Of a stretch of DNA of 49,771 bases, positions 27,371 to 37,810 are shown piece after piece. The notes under the pieces were generated by a model. It saw only the letters and a list, made by a program, of their open reading frames with translations, did no database searches and had not been told where the DNA came from. Made by a program: the position numbers and the translations under genes. Within the stretch, counting starts at the first letter, position 1; each line of letters opens with the position of its first letter. This DNA is from Cyanobacteria bacterium SW_9_44_58 (lineage in GTDB: Bacteria; Cyanobacteriota; Cyanobacteriia; Cyanobacteriales; Rubidibacteraceae), in the NCBI GenBank assembly GCA_003021905.1, contig PXPI01000053.1, forward strand, positions 1 through 49,771, in the 5' to 3' direction.

Positions 27371-29992
27371 ATGCCGGATTCCCAGGGAAAAACGACCCCC
27401 GCCTATATGAAAAACGCGGATTATCAGCAACTTGACTACGATGAACTTACCCCCATGATGCAACATTACATCCAAGTCAAGGAGCAATATCCCAATGCGT
27501 TGTTGTTGTATCGGGTGGGAGACTTTTTTGAATGCTTTTTTCAAGATGCGGTGACTGTAGCCCGTGAATTGGAATTGGTCTTAACCAGTAAAGAAGGGGG
27601 CAAAGAAATTGGTCGGGTTCCCATGACCGGCGTTCCTCATCATGCCTTGGATCGCTATACGGCACTGCTAGTTGAAAAGGGCTTCGCGATCGCGGTGTGC
27701 GATCAAGTGGAAGATGCCGCCGAAGCTGCTGCCCAAAAGCGCATGGTGGAACGGAAAATCACCAAACTCCTAACACCAGGCACCTTAACCGAAGAAGGCA
27801 TGCTTCATGCCCGGCGCAATAATTTCCTCGCCGCCCTGGTTATTGCCGGCAATCATTGGGGGTTAGCCTACACTGATATTTCCACAGGAGAATTTTATAC
27901 CACCCAATCCCAGGACTTAGAAACGCTTTCCCTGGAACTGTTGCGTCTTCATCCCTCAGAAATTCTTTTCCCCACCAATGCCCCTGATATCGGCAGTATG
28001 TTGCGCCCAGGAGAAACTTCCGAGAGTATTCCCGAATTTCTCCCCGATCAATTCTGTTATACCCTACGTCCCCAAAGCCAATTTAGCAATGCCGAAGCCA
28101 GAAACCGGCTTTTAGAATACTTTCGGGTCAGTTCCCTGGAAGGAATGGGGTGTGAAGAACTGCCTCTTGGGGTGCGCGCGGCAGGAGGACTCGTCTTTTA
28201 TATTGAAGAAACCCAAAAAGCCCATCAAGTTCCGCTGCAAACCCTCAAAACTTACACCATCACCGATTATCTGATCCTCGACCAACAGACGCGCCGCAAC
28301 TTAGAACTAGTACAAACGGTTCGCGACGGCACTTATCACGGGTCGCTTCTTTGGGCATTAGATTGTACTTGTACAGCAATGGGAGGACGCACTCTGCGTC
28401 GTTGGCTGCTGCAACCGCTATTAGACCGCAATGGCATCACGGCCCGTCAAGACACTATTGCAGAACTCATTCGCGAAACCAATCTGCGCTATGAGTTGCG
28501 TCAATTATTGCAAGACGTTTATGATTTAGAACGGCTCAGCGGCAGGGCCGGGGCTGGTACTGCCAACGCGAGAGACTTAAAAGGATTAGCGCAATCTTTG
28601 CTGCGGCTAACCGAATTGGCCAAGTTAGCCCAACAGGGCAATTCTCCTTTTCTGCAGGCGTTACAGTCAGTTCCCCCAGAACTGGAACAATTGGGCGAGA
28701 AAATTTTAGGCTCGCTAGTAGAGTCGCCGCCGCAACATATCGGGGAAGGAGGATTAATTCGTCCTGGGGTCGATGAACAACTTGATCAAATGCAGGCTAC
28801 CCTAGAAGACGATAAAGAGTGGTTAGCCCATTTAGAAAGCAGTGAACGAGAACGAACCGGGATTTCCAAACTCAAAGTCGGGTATAACAAAACCTTTGGC
28901 TATTATCTGAGCATTCCCCGCAGTAAAGCCGATCTGGCCCCAGAAAACTATACCCGCAAGCAAACGTTAACCAACGAAGAACGGTATATTACCTCGGAAC
29001 TAAAAGAACGGGAAACGCGGATTTTAACGGCAAAAGAAGATTTAAACCGACTGGAATACGAAATTTTTATTGCCCTACGCAGCGAAGTGGGAGAACAAGC
29101 CCAGCAGATTCGGAATGTCGCCCGGGCGGTGGCAGCAGTAGATGTCTTAGCGGGATTAGCGGAACTTGCTGTCCATTATGACTATTGTTGCCCAGAAATC
29201 GTGGAAGGACGCTGTTTAAAAATTCGGCAAGGAAGGCATCCCGTTGTCGAACAAACCCTGCCGCCAGGCTTTTTTGTCCCTAACTCTGCCCAAATGGGCT
29301 ATGATGAGCAACAGGATTATCCCGATTTAATCATTCTTACCGGTCCCAATGCCAGCGGCAAAAGTTGTTATTTGCGACAAGTGGGATTAATTCAGTTAAT
29401 GGCGCAAATCGGCAGTTTTGTCCCGGCGCAGTCAGCGCAATTAGGAATCTGCGATCGCGTGTTTACCCGGGTGGGGGCAGTGGATGATCTGGCCACAGGG
29501 CAATCCACCTTCATGGTGGAAATGAATGAAACGGCGAATATTCTTAATCATGCCACTTCTCATTCCCTAGTTCTCCTCGATGAAATTGGACGGGGAACTG
29601 CTACCTTTGATGGCCTTTCCATCGCTTGGGCAGTGGCTGAATATCTGGCAACGGAACTGCAAGCCCGTACTATCTTTGCGACTCACTATCATGAGTTAAA
29701 CGAACTGGCTTCCATTCTCTCTAACGTGGCGAACTATCAAGTGACGGTCAAAGAAGTGGAAAACGAAATTATTTTCTTGCATCAAGTGCAACCCGGCGGT
29801 GCAGATCGTTCTTATGGCATTGAAGCCGGGCGTTTGGCAGGACTACCCCCAACCGTCATTTCTCGCGCCCAACAAGTGATGGGACAAATTGAAAAACACA
29901 GTAAAATCGGTTTGGGATTAAGAAAAGGCATTATCCAAAAGATGAAGGATGAAGACACTAGAATTGATCAACTCGATATTTTTGAGGCTTAA
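27371..29992 (+). CDS. mutS: DNA mismatch repair protein MutS
   Basis: This is a full-length MutS of 873 residues. The mismatch-reading F-x-E lies in VGDFFECFF. The connector, lever and clamp domains follow, then the ATPase with Walker [15 protein letters not shown], Walker [16 protein letters not shown] and the [11 protein letters not shown] segment that closes the dimer. It recognises base mismatches and recruits MutL. The Walker A reads NASGKSC rather than the common NMGGKST, which I remember as normal for cyanobacterial MutS. Its 3' flank holds a solo tnpB-like right-end block. Confidence 0.97.
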   Translation: MPDSQGKTTPAYMKNADYQQLDYDELTPMMQHYIQVKEQYPNALLLYRVGDFFECFFQDAVTVARELELVLTSKEGGKEIGRVPMTGVPHHALDRYTALLVEKGFAIAVCDQVEDAAEAAAQKRMVERKITKLLTPGTLTEEGMLHARRNNFLAALVIAGNHWGLAYTDISTGEFYTTQSQDLETLSLELLRLHPSEILFPTNAPDIGSMLRPGETSESIPEFLPDQFCYTLRPQSQFSNAEARNRLLEYFRVSSLEGMGCEELPLGVRAAGGLVFYIEETQKAHQVPLQTLKTYTITDYLILDQQTRRNLELVQTVRDGTYHGSLLWALDCTCTAMGGRTLRRWLLQPLLDRNGITARQDTIAELIRETNLRYELRQLLQDVYDLERLSGRAGAGTANARDLKGLAQSLLRLTELAKLAQQGNSPFLQALQSVPPELEQLGEKILGSLVESPPQHIGEGGLIRPGVDEQLDQMQATLEDDKEWLAHLESSERERTGISKLKVGYNKTFGYYLSIPRSKADLAPENYTRKQTLTNEERYITSELKERETRILTAKEDLNRLEYEIFIALRSEVGEQAQQIRNVARAVAAVDVLAGLAELAVHYDYCCPEIVEGRCLKIRQGRHPVVEQTLPPGFFVPNSAQMGYDEQQDYPDLIILTGPNASGKSCYLRQVGLIQLMAQIGSFVPAQSAQLGICDRVFTRVGAVDDLATGQSTFMVEMNETANILNHATSHSLVLLDEIGRGTATFDGLSIAWAVAEYLATELQARTIFATHYHELNELASILSNVANYQVTVKEVENEIIFLHQVQPGGADRSYGIEAGRLAGLPPTVISRAQQVMGQIEKHSKIGLGLRKGIIQKMKDEDTRIDQLDIFEA

Positions 29993-30038
29993 GCGTTAAG
30001 CTGCGGTCTTGGTTATCGATGCGCGGTAGGAAAGCAAC

Positions 30039-30067
30039 ATTCCCCCACATGAATGATGCAGGGGAAT
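30039..30067. terminator. Inverted repeat between mutS and petF, possible terminator
   Basis: ATTCCCC (30039-30045) pairs with GGGGAAT (30061-30067). It follows mutS by about 45 bases, and no T-run follows on either strand. It may be a stem protecting the mutS mRNA end or part of the adjacent element. Confidence 0.4.
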
Positions 30068-30076
30068 TGTGTTACG

Positions 30077-30225
30077 CTATGAACGACGCGCAATCCGCTG
30101 ACGTCCTCGATTGAGTTTCTGAAGCCTCATCGCTTCCACTTGAATTTTCCCTTCCGGGAGAAGCAGAAGCGGATGGCTCTTCGTCTGACGAGGCGGTTTC
30201 CCGGCCCCTATCAGACAAATTCAGG
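30077..30225 (-). mobile_element. Solo tnpB-right-end-like block A (no tnpB body)
   Basis: This block aligns collinearly with 49559-49709, with no more than small gaps. Shared segments are the end CTATGAAC, then CTGA-GC-TCATCGCT, then GGAT-GCTCT-CGTCT-A-GAGGC, and CCCCTAT. On the minus strand it ends in a CAATC/GATTG stem followed by CGTCGTTCATAG, the layout of TnpB right ends. Petf lies directly upstream on that strand. A frame continuous with petF after its stop stays open for 61 codons to a TAA at 30072, ending in Ser/Glu/Asp-rich residues, probably a relic of a TnpB tail. Confidence 0.55.
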
Positions 30226-30257
30226 CGAGACAACTTGCTTTTAATGTCGCTGGCAAC

Positions 30258-30557
30258 CTAGTAGAGTTCTTCTTCTTGGTGAGTGATAATAGTGCAGTCG
30301 GAAGCGGGATAAGCGACACAAGTCAGAACGTAACCGGCTTCGATTTGATCATCATCTAAGAAGGATTGGTCGGATTGATCAACTTCACCGGATTGCAGTT
30401 TACCGGCGCAAGTGGAGCAAGCGCCAGCACGGCAGGAATAGGGAAGATCAAGTCCTTCTTCTTCTGCAACATCAAGAATGTATTCATCATCTGGAACCTC
30501 AATGGTTTCGTTGAGTCCCATTTCTTCGTTAATTAAGGTTACCTGGTAATCTGCCAT
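30258..30557 (-). CDS. petF: Plant-type [2Fe-2S] ferredoxin
   Basis: This 99-residue ferredoxin has cluster cysteines C42, C47, C50 ([10 protein letters not shown]) and C80 (YVLTC). It accepts electrons from photosystem I and feeds FNR, nitrite reductase and thioredoxin reductase. It has the acidic surface expected for PetF (EELY at the end, many Asp/Glu). It is monocistronic by context, converging on mutS. The frame after the TAG stays open for 61 codons, which I attribute to the transposon relic rather than to the gene. Confidence 0.97.
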   Translation of the reverse strand: MADYQVTLINEEMGLNETIEVPDDEYILDVAEEEGLDLPYSCRAGACSTCAGKLQSGEVDQSDQSFLDDDQIEAGYVLTCVAYPASDCTIITHQEEELY

Positions 30558-30864
30558 ATTTTAGTTTCTCCTTTATAACAGCAATAATTTGGCTTTGATT
30601 TAATACTGCCTCATTTCTGATACTAAGAGATAATGTCTAATTGTACAGGGAGCATTAGAAATGAGAGAATTAATCGTTTCTTAAATAAGTAAGACTTATA
30701 TACCTTTCCTAGGTTAGAGGATTAACAAAATAAATAGCTAAAAGTTTTCAATAAGCTGTATAGTGAGGATTACAACATTTGGGAAAGACGATAATCCCTC
30801 CTGGGAATGCTCTTAAATTAGGATTAGTTATAATTATATTTAATTCAGATTTATAGATAGATTA
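30558..30864. other. AT-rich intergenic region between petF and the M28 gene
   Basis: It contains the petF promoter and leader on the minus strand and the M28 peptidase promoter on the plus strand. I see no RNA gene, repeat or riboswitch. Confidence 0.5.
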
Positions 30865-30906
30865 ATGAGCTTAAAAGCACGACTGCACCAGCATTTAGAA
30901 TAAATC

Positions 30907-31713
30907 GTGCGCGATCGTCATCCTTATTTTAGTAGTGGCGGACACTTCTACGTTCAGCAATATATTCGGGAGCAATTGCAACACTGGGGAACCCTAGAAA
31001 CCCATCAATTTTCTTTTCAAGGGGAAACCCACAATAACTATATTCTGAATCTCCCAGCGACTCAATCTACCAATCAAGCGCCCATTTTATTCGCCGCTCA
31101 TTATGATGGGGTGCCAGGAACTCCCGGTGCGGATGATAATGCCACAGGCGTCGCAGTGTTATTGGAATTAATTCGAGCATTTGCCAATACTTCCCTTGCC
31201 ATCCCCTTACGATTTGCGGCTTTTGATTTAGAAGAATATGGCATGGTTGGCAGCGAAATTTATGCCCAACAATTGAGCCAAAAAAAAGAAAACGTTCGCC
31301 TCATGTTTTCCTTGGAAATGTTAGGTTATTGCTGTCAAGAAACTAACTCTCAAACATATCCTGCAGGGCTGGAACGATTCTATCCCAATCAAGGAAACTT
31401 TATTGCTTTTGTGGGGAATTTCAACACCACTGTTGAAACGAGGTTTTTTAGTCGGCAAATGCGAAATAGCGGAACGCCTAGCGAGTGGTTATCAGTTCCA
31501 TTTTCCGGTACAATGCTGCCGGAAACTCGCCTAAGCGATCATTCCCCCTTTTGGGATGAAGGCTATAAAGCAATTATGGTAACGGATACCTCTTTTTTGC
31601 GCAATCCTCATTATCATCAACCTAGCGATAAAATTGAAACCTTAGATTTAGAGTTTTTAACTGGGGTTTGCGAAGGTTTAATCGCTGGTCTAAAAGCCTT
31701 TATTGAAAAGTAA
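30907..31713 (+). CDS. M28-family metallopeptidase, 5' end interrupted by a stop codon
   Basis: The conserved M28 segments FAAHYDGVPGTPGADDNATG (metal His/Asp), FDLEEYGMVGSE (catalytic Glu pair) and a late SDHSPFWDEG histidine are all present, so the zinc site looks complete. Family members remove N-terminal residues. The ORF track starts at a GTG at 30907, but an ATG at 30865 in the same frame encodes MSLKARLHQHLE, then TAA at 30901, then IVRDRHPYFSS. The upstream 12 codons read like the normal M28 N-terminus, so a nonsense mutation (or reinitiation at the GTG) is likely. Confidence 0.75.
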   Translation: MRDRHPYFSSGGHFYVQQYIREQLQHWGTLETHQFSFQGETHNNYILNLPATQSTNQAPILFAAHYDGVPGTPGADDNATGVAVLLELIRAFANTSLAIPLRFAAFDLEEYGMVGSEIYAQQLSQKKENVRLMFSLEMLGYCCQETNSQTYPAGLERFYPNQGNFIAFVGNFNTTVETRFFSRQMRNSGTPSEWLSVPFSGTMLPETRLSDHSPFWDEGYKAIMVTDTSFLRNPHYHQPSDKIETLDLEFLTGVCEGLIAGLKAFIEK

Positions 31714-31790
31714 TTAACAAGATTTAAATTCGAAATAAATAACCAATGAAAAATAAATTAATTGAGTAAAAATCAAACTGATTCAAACCA

Positions 31791-32915
31791 ATGTATCAAA
31801 CAATTTTTCGTCCGATTTTCTTCTCTAATCAAGTTAATCCAGAATGGTTACATCAACGTATCCTTAGTTTTCTAATTTGGTTAGAAAAAAATCAAAAAAC
31901 TTTCCCTGCCAATTGGATTTTAGACAAAATTTCGACACAACATCCCTATGAAAAACCCAGACTATCGCAAACTCTTTGGGGCATAACATTTCCCAATCCC
32001 CTAGGGTTAGCTGCCGGATTTGATAAAAATGGAGTTGCTGCTAGTATGTGGCATCGCTTTGGTTTTGGTTACGCCGAGTTAGGAACAGTGACAAAATATG
32101 CCCAACCGGGAAACCGGCGACCTCGATTGTTCCGTTTGCCAGAAGATGAAGCGGCGTTGAATCGGATGGGATTTAATAATCAAGGCAGTCAAGCGGTTGC
32201 GAAATGTTTAGAAAAACAAGCAGAGAGTCGAGGTGAAATTCCTTGGGGAGTTAATTTAGGCAAATCGAAAATTACCCCTCTAGAAGAATCCCCGAAAGAC
32301 TATGTTACCAGTTTTTTACGGTTAAGGCAATGGGGGGATTATTTTGTGATCAATGTGAGTTCCCCCAACACCCCTGGATTGCGATCGCTACAGGAGAGTT
32401 CTCAGTTAAAGCTCATTCTGGAAGCCATACAAGAATACAATTCCGAACAAAAACCCATTCTTGTGAAAATTGCCCCTGAGTTAAGTTGGGATGCCATTGG
32501 GGAGGTGTTGACAATTGCTAATCAATATCAATTATCAGGGGTAATCGCGACCAATACAACCACCTCCCGGAAGGGACTTCGCACCAAAGTCCTTCCGAAA
32601 ACCGGCAATCCCATTAGCGAGGAAGCAGGGGGAATTAGCGGCAAACCGCTGCGCGATCGCGCCACAGAAGTCATTCACTTTATCTATGAACAAACCCAAG
32701 GTCAGCTGCCCATTATTGGTGTCGGCGGCATTTTCACTGCCGATGATGCCTGGGAAAAAATTACCGCCGGTGCTAGTTTGTTGCAAGTTTACACCGGCTG
32801 GATTTACGAGGGACCGCTGATGGCGCGACAGGTGCTCACCGGATTATCGCAAAAACTCGATGAACAGGGGCTTTCTCATTTATCAGAAGCGGTAGGTCTC
32901 ACTCACTATCGCTAG
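31791..32915 (+). CDS. pyrD: Dihydroorotate dehydrogenase (quinone), class 2
   Basis: This 374-residue class 2 enzyme has an N-terminal membrane-associating helical part, [11 protein letters not shown] (FMN site), NRMGFNNQG, the catalytic-serine region [11 protein letters not shown], and [17 protein letters not shown] at the C-terminus. It oxidises dihydroorotate to orotate in pyrimidine synthesis and passes electrons to the quinone pool. It follows the M28 gene by 77 bases and may share its transcript. It converges on ftsH. Confidence 0.96.
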   Translation: MYQTIFRPIFFSNQVNPEWLHQRILSFLIWLEKNQKTFPANWILDKISTQHPYEKPRLSQTLWGITFPNPLGLAAGFDKNGVAASMWHRFGFGYAELGTVTKYAQPGNRRPRLFRLPEDEAALNRMGFNNQGSQAVAKCLEKQAESRGEIPWGVNLGKSKITPLEESPKDYVTSFLRLRQWGDYFVINVSSPNTPGLRSLQESSQLKLILEAIQEYNSEQKPILVKIAPELSWDAIGEVLTIANQYQLSGVIATNTTTSRKGLRTKVLPKTGNPISEEAGGISGKPLRDRATEVIHFIYEQTQGQLPIIGVGGIFTADDAWEKITAGASLLQVYTGWIYEGPLMARQVLTGLSQKLDEQGLSHLSEAVGLTHYR

Positions 32916-32940
32916 TTGCTTTCAAGCATTGCCATGGAGA

Positions 32941-34839
32941 TTACTTGTTGCCAGAAGAGACCAATTGTTTTTCCGGGAGTTGCCTATATTGGGCCACAAT
33001 TCGCCGAAATTCCTCCCCTTCAATGGTTTCTTCATAAAGAATGCGATCGACTAAATGATCCATTAAATCTCGGTTTTCCCGAATCAGTTGCCGGGCCTTT
33101 TCATAACACCGAAGCGCGATCGCGCGCATTTGTTCATCAATTTTGGTGGCTACTTCTTCGGAATATTGATTGTGATTGTTCATATCGCCGCCGCCTAAAA
33201 AGACTTGGCCATGATGGCTTTCTAGTGCTAGGGGGCCCAAATCCGACATGCCGTAGCGCGTCACCATTTCCCGCGCTAAATTAGCGACCACTCTTAAGTC
33301 ATTGCTAGCACCAGCAGTTACTTCCGCATCCCCAAAAATTTCTTGCTCCGCTGCGCGGCCGCCTAAGGTAATCGTAATGCGATCAATCAACCAAGCCCGG
33401 GAGTAAAGACCGCTATCGACCATATCCTCATCAAAGCTTTGTTGGGCAAAGCCGCCCACACCCCCGGAACGAGGAATAATCGTGACCTTATTTAAAGGAT
33501 CGGAATGTTCCAGTAATGTCATTAATAGGGCATGTCCCACTTCATGGTAAGCAATGAGGCGTTTTTTCTTACTATCCAAAAGCGGACTTAAGCTTAACCC
33601 GATGGTAATGCGATCTAAGGCATTATCAATTTCCAGCGGCGTAATCACAGGCTTGAAACGGCGAGCGGTTAAAATGGCCGCCTCGTTCAAAATATTAGCT
33701 AAATCCGCCCCCGATAATCCCGGTGTTCGTCGGGCCAGCGTTTCTAAAGACACCTCTTCCGCCAATTTTTTGTTTTGAGCATGAACTTGTAAAATCCCTA
33801 AACGCCCATTGTAGCTAGGCAAATCTACGGTTACTTGCCGATCGAAGCGCCCAGGACGCATTAAAGCTTCATCCAACACATCAGCCCGGTTGGTTGCTGC
33901 AATCACAATGACGCCTGTATTCTCTTCAAACCCATCCATTTCCGTTAACAATTGATTGAGGGTTTGTTCCCGTTCATCATTGCCGCCGCCGAGGCCAGCC
34001 CCCCGTTTGCGCCCTACAGCATCAATTTCATCAATAAAAATCAAACAGGGGGCATTTTCCTTGGCTTTTTTAAATAAATCTCTGACCCGAGAGGCGCCCA
34101 CCCCAACAAACATTTCTACAAATTCCGACCCGGAAATGCTATAGAAGGGAACCCCTGCTTCTCCTGAAACAGCTTTCGCCAGCAATGTTTTTCCCGTTCC
34201 CGGAGAACCGACAAGCAATAGCCCTTTGGGAATTTTGGCGCCAACAGCAGTAAAGCGTTCCGTTTCTTTGAGGAAGGTTACCACTTCTTGCAGTTCTTCT
34301 TTGGCTTCATCGATTCCCGCTACATCATCAAATTTGACGCCGGTTTGATCTTCCACCTGATACCGAGCGCGAGATTTTCCGAAACTCATCGCTTGTCCTG
34401 AGGCTTTAGCGGAACGGCGGATAATAATGGCCAGTCCTGCCACTAACAATAAAATAAGTGCCCCATTGGCAATAATGCCTATGGTTTGGGCATTATCATT
34501 GGACGTTTTTACCGTTAGATCAATGTTGTTTTCTCGCAACCGGCTGATCAGTTCGCTTTGATCATTAAATAAGTTTACTTCCCGCGTCACCGTTTCTCCG
34601 CTCTCATTAACCACCGTTACGGTAGCGGTATCGGTTCGAGAGTCCAGGCTAACTTCTTTAATCTTTCCCTGTTCAATTTTTTCAAGGAAGTCACTATAAC
34701 TGAACTTATTGGATTTATCTTGTGCCAGAGTCGGCGAAGCCGGGAAAAAGCTTTGTAGGACCATCCAACCGGCAGCCAGGGGAAGACAGTAGCGAGAGAG
34801 GGGATTGCGTCGGGTTCGAGAGCCAAGTAAATGATTCAT
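32941..34839 (-). CDS. ftsH: FtsH AAA+ membrane metalloprotease
   Basis: The N-terminus is a transmembrane region ([23 protein letters not shown]), followed by a periplasmic or lumenal domain and a second helix. AAA motifs are Walker [15 protein letters not shown], Walker [11 protein letters not shown] and the second region of homology RPGRFDRQV. The zinc site reads YHEVGHALL (HExxH). Such proteases degrade damaged membrane proteins, including D1 in photosystem II repair. The ORF track start at 34869 is extended; ATG 34839 ([12 protein letters not shown]) is the likely start. Which of the four cyanobacterial FtsH paralogues it is cannot be told. Confidence 0.95.
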   Translation of the reverse strand: MNHLLGSRTRRNPLSRYCLPLAAGWMVLQSFFPASPTLAQDKSNKFSYSDFLEKIEQGKIKEVSLDSRTDTATVTVVNESGETVTREVNLFNDQSELISRLRENNIDLTVKTSNDNAQTIGIIANGALILLLVAGLAIIIRRSAKASGQAMSFGKSRARYQVEDQTGVKFDDVAGIDEAKEELQEVVTFLKETERFTAVGAKIPKGLLLVGSPGTGKTLLAKAVSGEAGVPFYSISGSEFVEMFVGVGASRVRDLFKKAKENAPCLIFIDEIDAVGRKRGAGLGGGNDEREQTLNQLLTEMDGFEENTGVIVIAATNRADVLDEALMRPGRFDRQVTVDLPSYNGRLGILQVHAQNKKLAEEVSLETLARRTPGLSGADLANILNEAAILTARRFKPVITPLEIDNALDRITIGLSLSPLLDSKKKRLIAYHEVGHALLMTLLEHSDPLNKVTIIPRSGGVGGFAQQSFDEDMVDSGLYSRAWLIDRITITLGGRAAEQEIFGDAEVTAGASNDLRVVANLAREMVTRYGMSDLGPLALESHHGQVFLGGGDMNNHNQYSEEVATKIDEQMRAIALRCYEKARQLIRENRDLMDHLVDRILYEETIEGEEFRRIVAQYRQLPEKQLVSSGNK

Positions 34840-34911
34840 TTTCTTTGATTTTAGGTGCTGGAATGTCACGATAAAGGAAGAGAAGAAGTTCTAGAAAACG
34901 CCTCTGTCTAT

Positions 34912-35331
34912 TCAATTGCCGCTAAGGTGAATAACAAGATCTCGATTTTGGTCACGAGTGCGATGTTCCCATAAATAGATGCCTTGCCAAGTTCCCAACA
35001 TTAATTGTCCGCGATTAAAGGGAATTTGTTCCGAGGTTTTTGTCAGGGCTGACCGAATATGGGCTGGCATATCATCAGGTCCTTCCGCATTATGGATATA
35101 AAGGCTAGTATCTTCGGGAACAAGTTTTTTAAAGAAGTTGGATAAATCTGTTAAAACGTCAGGATCGGCATTTTCTTGAATAATTAAACTCGCTGATGTG
35201 TGGCAGACAAAAACTGTGCATAATCCGTTTTCGATACCGGATTGACCCACAATTGATTCCACTTTTGAAGTAATTTTATGTAAGGATTTGCCAGTGGTTG
35301 TAACAGTTATTTTTTTTTGATGGTGATTCAT
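34912..35331 (-). CDS. YjbQ/UPF0047 family protein
   Basis: This 139-residue UPF0047 protein has the family signature GLCTVFVCHTSASLIIQENADP, with a later DDMPAHIRSAL segment and QGIYLWEHR near the end. The conserved histidines suggest a metal or nucleotide-linked enzyme; some members have thiamine-phosphate synthase activity. It lies between ftsH and a cluster of small minus-strand genes. Start ATG at 35331 is clear. Confidence 0.9.
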   Translation of the reverse strand: MNHHQKKITVTTTGKSLHKITSKVESIVGQSGIENGLCTVFVCHTSASLIIQENADPDVLTDLSNFFKKLVPEDTSLYIHNAEGPDDMPAHIRSALTKTSEQIPFNRGQLMLGTWQGIYLWEHRTRDQNRDLVIHLSGN

Positions 35332-35346
35332 AAATAGATAATTAAT

Positions 35347-35577
35347 TTATTCTTGTTCTTGATTATTTTCTTCTTGTTCATTATTATTTTCTTCCCAAGG
35401 CGAATCATAATTGCGCCAAGGCAAAATTGGATTATTGGGTAAATTTTCAGTTAAAACGGTAACATTATCCATATCAGGATCAGGAAGCTTGAACCCTTCT
35501 TCATGCTCTTGATTCATTTCTTTTTCAGCATCCTCGTTCTCCTGATTGGGATAATTGTTTTCAGGTTCAGTACTCAT
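35347..35577 (-). CDS. Short acidic hypothetical protein
   Basis: The 76-residue product is dominated by Glu, Asp, Asn and Gln. The only hydrophobic patch is VTVLTENLPNNPILPWRNYDSPW. The low-complexity charged ends suggest disorder. It fits tightly between yjbQ (15 bases) and the next membrane protein (2 bases), which supports it being a translated gene in that operon. I do not recognise a family. Confidence 0.6.
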   Translation of the reverse strand: MSTEPENNYPNQENEDAEKEMNQEHEEGFKLPDPDMDNVTVLTENLPNNPILPWRNYDSPWEENNNEQEENNQEQE

Positions 35578-35579
35578 AG

Positions 35580-36221
35580 CTAAAACTCAGGAATATCAAA
35601 ATTGGAACGATAGTAAAGCGATAAAACGTGTAACGTAATAACGACTACAATTCCAAACGTAGAATAAGCGGCATAAGTTAATGATTTCGATTTATCGTCC
35701 AGCCTTTGCTTATTTACATTATAAGTCTCTACCAGGTTGACAATAATCTGTAGCTGATAGTTGGTTTTGGATAGATTAAGATAACGTTCCACAACTTCTA
35801 CATTTCCCAAGTTTGGCGTAACTGCTACTTGACGCGGTAAGAAAGCGCTCAGCAATAAGGCAAATGTGATCATAAAACCAACCATTTCCGCAACACTGAA
35901 AACACTGGGAATTAAAATCAGTTTGGAAATAGCAAGCGCAATTAGTAACCCGCCGCTATTTACCGCAAATAGAATGTTCAGCTTGGTCGTTAACAATTGG
36001 CTTTGCTGGTGTTGCTGTTCAATCACCCGCCGAATATCTTCTAAAGCCAATCCGATTGTCGCTGGATCGCTTTGAGAAGATTGATCCTCAGAGGAGTAAT
36101 TTTTCTGTTGATCGCTTTGATCGGTTTGTATTTTGTTTGGTAAGGCTTTGGCTACCGATTCTGGAAGGTCTTGCGAAACCGCAGTAGAGTCAGGCATTGC
36201 ACTTGTCATGGGAATTATCAA
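35580..36221 (-). CDS. Small membrane protein of unknown function
   Basis: The 213-residue protein has a polar, Ser/Gln-rich N-terminus and a helix likely to form a coiled coil (IGLALEDIRRVIEQQHQQSQ). Two hydrophobic helices follow (ILFAVNSGGLLIALAISKLI and MVGFMITFALLLSAFL), then a third near the C-terminus (STFGIVVVITLHVLSLYY). It is immediately adjacent (0-2 bases) to the glycosyltransferase upstream and the acidic protein downstream, so an operon is likely. A start at MTSAMPDS (36209) is also possible. Confidence 0.7.
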   Translation of the reverse strand: MIIPMTSAMPDSTAVSQDLPESVAKALPNKIQTDQSDQQKNYSSEDQSSQSDPATIGLALEDIRRVIEQQHQQSQLLTTKLNILFAVNSGGLLIALAISKLILIPSVFSVAEMVGFMITFALLLSAFLPRQVAVTPNLGNVEVVERYLNLSKTNYQLQIIVNLVETYNVNKQRLDDKSKSLTYAAYSTFGIVVVITLHVLSLYYRSNFDIPEF

Positions 36222-37310
36222 TTAATTTTTGACGCTGGAAAAGTAATCGACAATTGTCCTGGCAATTGTTTCTGTTCCGTCAGTCGCCACTGTTTCCTCA
36301 CTGCAGGGCGGTTGGGGCGCTTCTTTTAAAAATCCCCAATCTCCTTCAAAAAAGGTTGTCGGAGAGAGAATTTGATGATATCCATAATTTTCAATTCCCT
36401 TTAATAGCAATGGCGACTCAGCAAACCTTTCCCGACGCAGAGAGACAATGGCCGCTCCCACACGCAAAGCTTCAGAAAAGGTACTGTATCCCGGCTTGGA
36501 AATCACTCGTCCGGCAATGGGCATCAAATCGAGAGGACGATAGTTGTTATCGCTGATTTTAAGCAAATTGAGATAATCCGGGGCTTGCTGATCGAAGGTG
36601 ATAAATTGCCAGTCTGTAAAGTATTGTAAATTTTGATAAGGGATTTTGTGTAATCCCAACCCCCCAAATGAGAGAAGTGCAGTTTTTTCTTTGGGCTGAG
36701 TCAGATTAAACTGTTGCCGAATTTCCTCAGCGTCCCATTGAGGAACGCCTCCCGTTAATCCCACATCGGTGATGTTAGGAAAAGCCTTCATCGGTTCGTG
36801 CATGGGAAGACGAAAGATGCGATCGCTGTTGGCATAGCCCTCACTCATCCAATCGGCAAGATGAGTAAATTCTTCCCCCCAATCGCGGTAAATAAAATCC
36901 CAGCCAAAATTGCTAATTGACCAACAAGGCACTCCCGCTTGTTTAGCGATTTTCCCGGCTAAGGCGGGAATGTCAGCAATCACTAAACTCGCCCCTTGAT
37001 TGGTAATAAAATCCGCCTCTTGTTGAATAATTCGATCTTGGTTGTCTCGAAGTTTTTCTAATTCGTATTTTGTTGCCTCTAAATCCATCTGGATGCTGTC
37101 GCTTTGGACAACTCCCACATCCAGGGCGCGATCGCGCTGTAAAAACTCTCCTGAAACATAAGATTTAAGCAGCCACTGAGGAACCGTGGTAACAAAAATC
37201 GGGAGCAATTCCGGCAGGAGGGCTTGGGCCGCGGCAGTCACTGAGGCGGCGCGCACGGCATGACCAAATCCGTGACTGGTGATGGCAACATAAACAACAG
37301 GACGCGACAT
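36222..37310 (-). CDS. MurG-like glycosyltransferase
   Basis: A GT-B-type protein: VYVAITSHGFGHAVRAASVTAA at the N-terminus, a Rossmann region with the acceptor side, and a nucleotide-sugar half with VISKPGYSTFSEALRVGAAIVSL. It resembles the MurG/UGT group, including the N-terminal part of L-arabinokinases. Donor and acceptor are unknown. The ORF track runs to 37379, but ATG 37310 (MSRPVVYVAI) puts the first strand at the start as in relatives. It heads the three-gene operon down to yjbQ. Confidence 0.8.
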   Translation of the reverse strand: MSRPVVYVAITSHGFGHAVRAASVTAAAQALLPELLPIFVTTVPQWLLKSYVSGEFLQRDRALDVGVVQSDSIQMDLEATKYELEKLRDNQDRIIQQEADFITNQGASLVIADIPALAGKIAKQAGVPCWSISNFGWDFIYRDWGEEFTHLADWMSEGYANSDRIFRLPMHEPMKAFPNITDVGLTGGVPQWDAEEIRQQFNLTQPKEKTALLSFGGLGLHKIPYQNLQYFTDWQFITFDQQAPDYLNLLKISDNNYRPLDLMPIAGRVISKPGYSTFSEALRVGAAIVSLRRERFAESPLLLKGIENYGYHQILSPTTFFEGDWGFLKEAPQPPCSEETVATDGTETIARTIVDYFSSVKN

Positions 37311-37381
37311 AAAACAAGAACCTGTGAATAATGGATCACTATTAATGTAACTGCTTTTTCTCTCCTGCTTAGCATTCAAAT

Positions 37382-37732
37382 CTAGCGAGTGTCTTGATTT
37401 GTCCAGTAATGGAGATCCGCGATCGCGCTTGTCGTTTCTTCGTCCGCATTAATTGGTTCTAAATCTGTTACTAATACGGAAAAAATATCTTCTCATTCCC
37501 CTTCTCGATACAACACTTGCAATTGCACCTGCGATCCCGCATCTTCTGAATCCGGTTCCATCCCAATTACTTCCACTGTTTCGTTTTCCCACAAGACTTG
37601 GAACGGAAAATTGATCTTGTTTTCCAAATAGTAATACCAGCACAAAGCTTGTTCTTCTTCAGTATAAGCATCCACAAATACCTCTCGACTAATCCGCTTT
37701 TCTCTTGCTGGATCGTATTCTGTATTAGCCAT
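37382..37732 (-). pseudogene. ccbP: CcbP-like calcium-binding protein gene with internal TGA stop
   Basis: Residues 1-79 (ORF 37493-37732) match the cyanobacterial CcbP family (DPAREKRISREVFVDAYTEEEQA..WYYYLENKINFPF, VEVIGM). The frame stops at TGA (37493-37495) and then continues in the same frame with EDIFSVLVTDLEPI and DEETTSAIADLHYW to TAG at 37382. That second part is the normal CcbP C-terminus (DEET...WHYW). The gene is thus interrupted at codon 80 by a single stop. CcbP buffers calcium and affects heterocyst differentiation in Anabaena. A truncated protein or sequencing error are the options. Confidence 0.82.
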
Positions 37733-37810
37733 TTTTTCCCTGAATTATTGTTAATTATTTATTGAATTAAACGCTTATTAATACCAGTCGAAATGTTGTT
37801 AAAATAAACA

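Noticed and set aside
30072-30257. A C-terminal extension of petF through its stop
   Set aside because: PetF is complete at 99 residues, and the extension lies in the transposon-like block whose paralogue at 49.6 kb is not open.
10448-34905. Shared 13-mer AGAAAACGCCTCT near 10450 and 34895
   Set aside because: Exact matches of 13 bases are expected many times by chance in 50 kb, and the flanks do not align.
34617-34915. Short minus-strand ORFs overlapping the ftsH start
   Set aside because: They are frame shadows of the ftsH N-terminus without a ribosome site.
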